Positions 5,081-5,189 of a DNA stretch of 5,189 nucleotides are shown one piece after another (position 1 is the first letter of the stretch; each line of letters opens with the position of its first letter). The stretch covers positions 1-5,189 of the forward strand of contig JAIENH010000661.1 of NCBI GenBank assembly GCA_019751475.1, given 5' to 3'. The stretch is from Cyclobacteriaceae bacterium (GTDB taxonomy: Bacteria; Bacteroidota; Bacteroidia; Cytophagales; Cyclobacteriaceae). Both the position numbers and the translations under genes were made by a program. A model generated the notes under the pieces. The model did no database searches and was not told the DNA's origin. It saw only the letters and a program-made list of their open reading frames with translations.

Positions 5081-5189
5081 TCAGTTTGTAAAATATCCGG
5101 TGGCTATCAGATCTGAATCAGAAATTTGTAATTCTTCTTTCATCGAAAGACAAAGCGTGCGAAGTTCCTCTGTGGTAAATTGATTGGTG
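5081..5189 (-). CDS. Partial convergent gene, unknown function (C-terminal end only)
   Basis: A minus-strand frame enters from the right edge and stays open for 35 codons to a TGA at 5083-5081. The other two minus frames stop early. The residues read TNQFTTEELRTLCLSMKEE, then LQISDSDLIATGYFTN, with a composition like a real, acidic alpha-helical protein end. The stop lies one base after the TAA of the secreted-protein gene (5077-5079), so the two genes converge with no terminator between them. I do not recognise the family. It could also be a very small protein starting at the internal ATG (residue 16 of the visible part) or a chance open frame. Confidence 0.5.
   Translation of the reverse strand, partial: TNQFTTEELRTLCLSMKEELQISDSDLIATGYFTN

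Noticed and set aside
1..5189. CRISPR array, tRNA, rRNA, insertion sequence or riboswitch
   Set aside because: No regularly spaced repeats, no tRNA-like or rRNA sequence, no transposase frame or long terminal inverted repeats, and the gaps are too short for a known riboswitch.

Overview
The window looks like a chromosomal fragment from a free-living Bacteroidota bacterium, most likely of the order Cytophagales. Three things point there. Exact TAnnTTTG -7 boxes (the Bacteroidota promoter type) lie just upstream of the minus-strand genes. Shine-Dalgarno sequences are poor or absent. The large secreted protein has a build typical of that group: signal peptide, concanavalin-like domain, alternating Ig-like and lamin-tail domains, and a C-terminal beta domain of the kind used for type IX secretion or surface anchoring.

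Layout from left to right. Positions 1-90 hold no gene I can assign, only a possible end of an upstream plus-strand gene. A strong bidirectional terminator lies at 91-123. A minus-strand type II toxin-antitoxin operon follows: antitoxin 458-673 and PemK/MazF-family toxin 141-458, joined by a TGATG stop/start overlap. A second terminator at 727-757 ends the minus-strand lemA gene (779-1369), a single-pass membrane protein. Upstream of it, also on the minus strand, is asd (1459-2451), aspartate-semialdehyde dehydrogenase. A 45-bp divergent intergenic region separates asd from a plus-strand gene for an 860-residue secreted lamin-tail-domain protein (2497-5079). One base after its stop codon lies the stop of a convergent minus-strand reading frame that runs off the right edge (5081-5189).

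The genes do not form one pathway. asd is amino-acid housekeeping, lemA is an envelope protein of uncertain role, the toxin-antitoxin pair is an accessory module placed between two terminators, and the lamin-tail protein is an exported surface or extracellular protein. I see no convincing undescribed multi-gene system. The most distinctive points are the tandem (Ig + lamin-tail) duplication in the secreted protein and its FlgD-like C-terminal domain, the intact catalytic residues and translational coupling of the toxin-antitoxin pair, its possibly leaderless promoter, the two related terminators that bracket it, and the unannotated convergent gene at the right edge.
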